From contig CM055102.1 of NCBI GenBank assembly GCA_029204225.1, positions 29,132,969-29,196,968 of the forward strand: a DNA stretch of 64,000 nt. The letters run 5' to 3'. The DNA comes from Diphasiastrum complanatum (Eukaryota > Streptophyta > Lycopodiopsida > Lycopodiales > Lycopodiaceae). The position numbers and the translations under genes are program-made. The notes beneath the pieces are model-generated. The model worked only from the letters and a program-made list of their open reading frames with translations. It was not told the origin of the DNA and did no database searches. How positions within the stretch are numbered: the stretch's first letter is position 1; the number at the start of each line of letters is the position of its first letter. Positions 56,001 to 62,000 of the stretch are shown here, piece after piece.

Positions 56001-59000
56001 AACAGATGGAGAAACTCACGAAAGAGTTTCAAAACACTCTTAAGTCTATCCAGAGTTCAATGCCGGGTCAGTTACCCACTGGCCAAATCCACCATAGACG
56101 AGAGAACACATGGTGCCCTCACTGTCGAGGAGCACACACTGGCAATGAGTGCACTTCATACCAACCGGTCCCAGATACTTCCTTGATCAAATGTGAAATC
56201 TGAGGATGGACCGGGACCTATTACAGCATATGGTGAGTATTTGTTACAATTTGATGAGGCACATGAGCTAGCCATTTATAATGGCCTACTTCACTGGCCT
56301 AATTTTGGCAGCTATACTTGTCACCCTCATAGTGGTTGTCCTACTGTCGTTGATTACCTCATGGGGTCACCTTCCTCCATTCCCCTCATTTACAATTTCC
56401 ATATCTCTCCCACCATTCTCTCTGATCATTCGTTCCTTTCCTTCGCTATTGGCCACCTTCCACCATTGCAATCTTTTTCACAATCCACACTACCCCGTGC
56501 ACCCAAATACACTTTCCACCCCCTCTCCATACCACTCTACCAAGAATCCCTTCCCTCCTTCCTTCATTCTTTCCCACACAACAAACCACTAGAGTCTCAA
56601 GCCGCCCTCCTCACCACTTCTCTCCATACTGCTGCATCTCTGGCCTTTCCATCTAAACCTCGCAACAACAAACCATCTCCTCCGCGATCACCTCGACCTT
56701 TCCATCTACATTGGTATGACGCCAAATGCAGCTCCCTTCGTCACATTGTCACGCATGCTCATTTCCATGCTCCCCATCTCCTTCGCTCCTCACGGAAATC
56801 TTATAACCGAACACTCCGTTGCAAAAAACGTGCCTATGATGACTCCGAAGGAAAATGCCTTGTGAAACTCCTTTTCAGCTCTTCTTTTGGTGCCTTTTGG
56901 CATGAGTTTATCCCTCGTGCCCCACCCCCTCTTCTGGACGACCCCCGTATCTGGACCGATTATGCTACTCAGCAATACACTATACCCACTGATACGCCCA
57001 TCTCCATCTCTCCTCGACCTTCAGACTTCACATTCTTCACCCCCGATTTGGTTCGTGCGGCAATCAAAAGATTGAAAACCCATCGAACCAGAGACATTGA
57101 AGAATCTGAGTTACTGATTCACGCTTCCGACACTCTTTCCCCCACACTATCCACTCTCCTCAACCATGTTGTTGTTGAAGGCTTCCCATCCTCTTGGTGC
57201 ACTAACATCATACACGCTATCCATAAAAATGGTGACCCCATGGTACTGGTAATTACCGCACTATCATGATGGGGCATGTTCTCGCGAAGATATATGGCAC
57301 CATCCTTCACTCTGCAGTTAGTTCAGAGGCAGAGTCCAAGAGATTGAATACACAAAAAAAAAAAATTATATAAATAAAATCAGTGTACATCCAAACTCAA
57401 ATTACCTGACGTATATCGACATTTTCACCTTGGCTAATGAACCATTCCATAAAGCACTTTACATTTTTAATGGCATACCAGCCACAACTGAATGAGTCAA
57501 CTTGCTGAGAGGATTGAGAATCAAAATACAGAATGTTAGGTTCAGATTTTTTTATATGGCAATTTGTATCACGAAAAAAGTAACTGAAAAATTGGTTACC
57601 TGTGCGTCTATTATCTCTATGGTCAGGCAGGGTTCCGCGCTCATTACTCTACTACTGATCATATCTTCACACTTCGAGCTCTCATTGAGGAAGCTAGGCA
57701 CAGGTAGGAAAAGGTTTACTGTTGTTTTGTGGACTTCAGGAAAGCATTTGACTCTGTCCCACGCTCACTACTTATCCAGAGACTCCGCGACATGGGCTTC
57801 TCGATTGATATTATTCTAGCTGTCATGGCGCCCTATGAGAGCATTCTGGGTTGCTTTCGTCATAGCGGTGGCATTTCTGAGCAGATTTGGAGTACTGTTG
57901 GGGTTAAGCAAGGGTGCTCTTTTTCACCAGTTCTCTTTGGACTATACATTGATGAGTTGGAGCAGGTCATTTCTCAGTGTGGCGGGGACGGTTGTAGGCT
58001 TGGTGATATTCTGATTGCTATCCTCCTCTATGCGGATGATGTGGTATTAGTCTCTCATATCAGAGAGGGATTACAAAGACAGTTGGATTGCTTACACACC
58101 TTTTGTACTCGTGGGATTTAGGGGTGAACATCTCGAAGACCAAAGGCATGGTCTTCAACATTTCTCGGGCTTTCATGCAGTGCCAGGAGCTTATCTTTGA
58201 TGGACAGCCTCTAGATGTGGTTTCTTCATACACTTACCTGGGTGTGCTCTTCACCGGTCCTATGTTCAGTATGAGACAGGGGGCTACTTCTAGACTCGGG
58301 AAAGGTCACCCTTCCCTTGTTCAGTTGGAGAAATTCTGCTTCCGTAAGTGCATTTGGGATGCCCCGAGTAAGTGTAGACTTTTTGACATCATTGTCACCC
58401 AGCCTTGTATGCAGCAGAGATATGGTGTACAGGCCTCTCCTCTTTACATTGGGCCGACATTTCACGATTGCAGACCACCATGTTAGCTCGCATGATTCGG
58501 GCAAAACCTTCTGTTCCACATGAGATCATTCTTGCTGAGTTTGCCAACCTCCCTATCCAGATAGAGGCAGCCTTCGAACTTATCACGTACATCCAGAGAG
58601 CTCAGGCACTTCCTGATATAGAGCAGAGATATACACGGCTTGCACTCACGTCCTCCCACCATTTTCAGGCTCAGGGATACCGGTTGTCATGGTTCTCTCA
58701 GGCATCACATTTCCTCATGGAGGCATTTGGTATCACTATCACTAATACACACCAGTACATTAGACGGTTTTTATACAGAGCATATCTTGATCGTACTTGG
58801 CGACGTCAGTTGGGGGTTAAGCCTGACTACTACCGGATTCACTTTTTGGAGCAGGATACCACTGGTTTTCCAGTTCTACCTCGATATTTGACCTCAGGAT
58901 TATCACACAGTCTTCGTTTCACTTTGGAACAATTCAGAGTATCCTCACACCAGTTGGCTATCGAGACCGGTAGATTCCAGGGTACCCCACGAGAGGAGAG

Positions 59001-62000
59001 ATTATGCCAGTTATGTTCTTTACATGAGGTGGAGTCCGAGGAGCGGTCAAAGGGAGATAACACTACCTATTCCAGGACATGCCTACTACACTCCGATCAC
59101 TCATTGCATATGAGGACCCTCGTTGTGTTGCACTTATGATATGAGAGATGGTCTTGCTACGACATGATATGTACCAGTCAGCTCACCAGCCACATCCTAG
59201 CTCTCAGGCTCAGATTACGTCATTCTTCTCTAGGAAACGACCACGTCGAGACATCGAGTTTGATGACGACGACGATACACCACCTCACAGATATCAAAGA
59301 CAGTGCATCACTCACAGTCATGCGGCAGCTTGCACCACCCGTCCTATCATGAGAGCACACAGTTTTCACCCTCTTAGACGACGTCAACGACGATCCGTAT
59401 TACCTCTTGCTACAGCTCGCATCACATCCTTTTTCAGCAACAGTGCCCGATGATATGATTTTATTCCTAGCAGCTATTCTGCTCCCACTTACTGACAGTT
59501 TGTAGTTTACAGTTATGTTGTTCATCTTTTATGCATAGTTTTGTTTTTCTTGGAGACATTTATATACGCTCCCATGGTCCACACACTTGACATGTACTTT
59601 TATCGGTTTTATATGCTTTTTGGCATGGAAAAGACATTAATAAAGCTTCTTCTTCTTCTCTCTCTCTCTTATAGCCCCTGCTTCCTCCCACTCTCATAGG
59701 TTCACTTGGAGGGATATTGGAATGTCACATCATGTGAGGGACTTGATGGTGGCTTTGGAGTTGACATCTCAGTGTATTCTCAGGGAATGGAATCATTCAC
59801 AGGAGCAGCTTGGAGCTAGCTTGGGGGAATAGAGGTGGGCACTACAGGGTAGATGCTCAGATCTTCGAGATCATTGATGACATTGGAATACCTGATTGGG
59901 ATAGGACTGCAGGATGACATGGGATGATCATCAGGGGGCAGCTATCTCATATTGGACTTGAGTTGGTGTAATAGATCCTAACACCACAGTAGGGCAAACA
60001 CTAATTGATCCACCCAACCTTGCCTACTCCCTGATATAGAGTAAGCCCCTCCTAGCCCAGTGTGAGGACTGGTAGCATGCATACTGCCAAGTGTCGGCCA
60101 CGTGGCACTGACGTGGCCGACTACACGTCGGGACCCAACGTGGGGCCCTATCCGGCTGATAGGGTCCCTATGCTGTGTTAGGCCCGCCATGGCTATGGAG
60201 CGTGCCGGGGCACACTACTCACACTGTCATGCCCTGTTGGTCGTGTACGCTGGACACGACCCTGACTGTGGTATCTGACCTCCCGAGTTCTCTAGGGTTC
60301 GGCACTGGTCACGTGCTCGTAACACTCCCTCCCCCTTAAGAAACGTCTTGGTCCTCTAAGACAAAGTCTGGAAAAATCTTGTGAAGGACGCTGCCTCTTT
60401 CCCAAGTGGCATTCTCAACAGGCTGATCATTCCACTTGACTAGGTATTCTCGGTATAGAGTATGACAAGTCTGCGTCTCTCTACTATCAAGAATCTCCTC
60501 TGGCTCATGTGGAGGTTGCTGAGAATCCAATGGGAGAACTAGAACACTGGCCCCTACCAGATTTTCTGATCTGGCTAAGGCTTTTCGTAACTGACTTACA
60601 TGAAAGACTGGAAAAACCTTACTACTGTGTGGGAGTTCTAGTTCATAGGTGACCTCGCCTAGTCTCCTACTGATGGTAAAGGGACCACAATACCTAGGAG
60701 ACACACTCCTGATTTGAGGGTTTTAGAGTCAACTGGGACTCTCAAGTAGACTTTCTCACCAGCGGAGAACTGTACATCCCGTCTGTGTGGATCTGCATAA
60801 TGCCTGGCTCGATCCTGGGACTGCCAAATGCTACGCTTAGCATGTTCTATCATATGGTTTAGGTCTTCTAAAAAGTTTTTGGCTGCTTCAACTTTCTCTT
60901 GTTTAAACCCTACAGCTGTGGGTGAGCGTGGCTGAAAACCGTACATCAGCATAAATGGGCTGTATCCTGTAGCTGAATGTTTGGTACTGCTATAAGCAAA
61001 CTCTAATATCGAGAGATATTCCTCCCAATTAGTCTGCTTCTTGCTGACGTATGCACAAAGCATATCCTCCAGCACCTGATTTTACCCTCTCTGTTTGACC
61101 GTCCGTCTGTGGATGGTCGGTGGTACTCATATTAAGTTTAGTATGGAGATGATGGAATACTGCCCTCCAAAAATTTCCATTAAACTTACTGTCCCGGTTG
61201 CTGACTATGCCGGAAGGTAGACCGTACAATTTAAATAGCTCGTCTACAAACAACCTTGCTAACTCTGGAGCTCTAACGATTGTCTTGGTCGGAATAAAAT
61301 GAGCCATTTTGGTCAGACGGTCAACTGTGACCCATATAGCGTCATTACCCTTTTGGATACAATCCATGGAGATACTCTCCCATTTACCAGCTGGTATATC
61401 TACGGTCTGTAACAACCCTCTTGCCTTTAAACGCTCTGCTTTATTTACTTGACATTTCTGGCAACTGGTTACATATTGTTGGACGCCCTTTTTCATACTG
61501 GGCCAGAAAAATTGCCTACGAAGAAGCTCATAGGTCTTCTGTATGCCTGGGTGCCCCGCACTAGGATTGTCATGACACTCATATAGGACCTGCTGCCTAT
61601 ATGAGTGTCAAGTACACTTTTGATCGTTCCTACATTAAGACATACCAGGAGGCCGTCAACTCATTTCTTTGTCATTTTCCACACCACACCATTGGGAACA
61701 TAAGCTATCTTCCTTACCACTTCACTCCATACTGCTGCATCACTTTCCTTTCCCTCCAAACCACATCGGCGCCCACTCACTTCGCCACACCCTTTCCGAC
61801 CTCCCTGGTTTGAAGAAAGTGTTGTTTTCTTGATCTCCAAGTCACCCAAGCTAGATTGCATAACACACATCTTCTTCCTGCAGCTCGTCGACCTTTCCGC
61901 CATGCCCTCCGTCGGAAGAAACGGGTGTATGAAACTCAAAAAGGAGATTGAGGATGAGTTCCATTTCATTTTTTGATGTCCGGCCTACTATGAGATCAGA

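Larger units (their letters stand above)
54359..59669 (+). mobile_element. LINE E: near full-length, interrupted by two insertions
   Basis: Starts right after LINE D's CT tail. ORF1 C terminus ([20 protein letters not shown], about 54660-54725), then ORF2: APE endonuclease ([39 protein letters not shown] at about 55290), a gag insertion (55308-56195), the rest of the endonuclease ([29 protein letters not shown]), linker, a second insertion (57346-57620), RT ([35 protein letters not shown]; catalytic YADDVVLVS, intact), a post-RT domain ([19 protein letters not shown]), C-terminal CX2C (CQLC, about 59006) and a 3' UTR ending ggcatggaaaagacattaat with a CTT/CT tail (59647-59669). Frame breaks near 55000-55150, 58120 and 58480. 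Confidence 0.88.
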
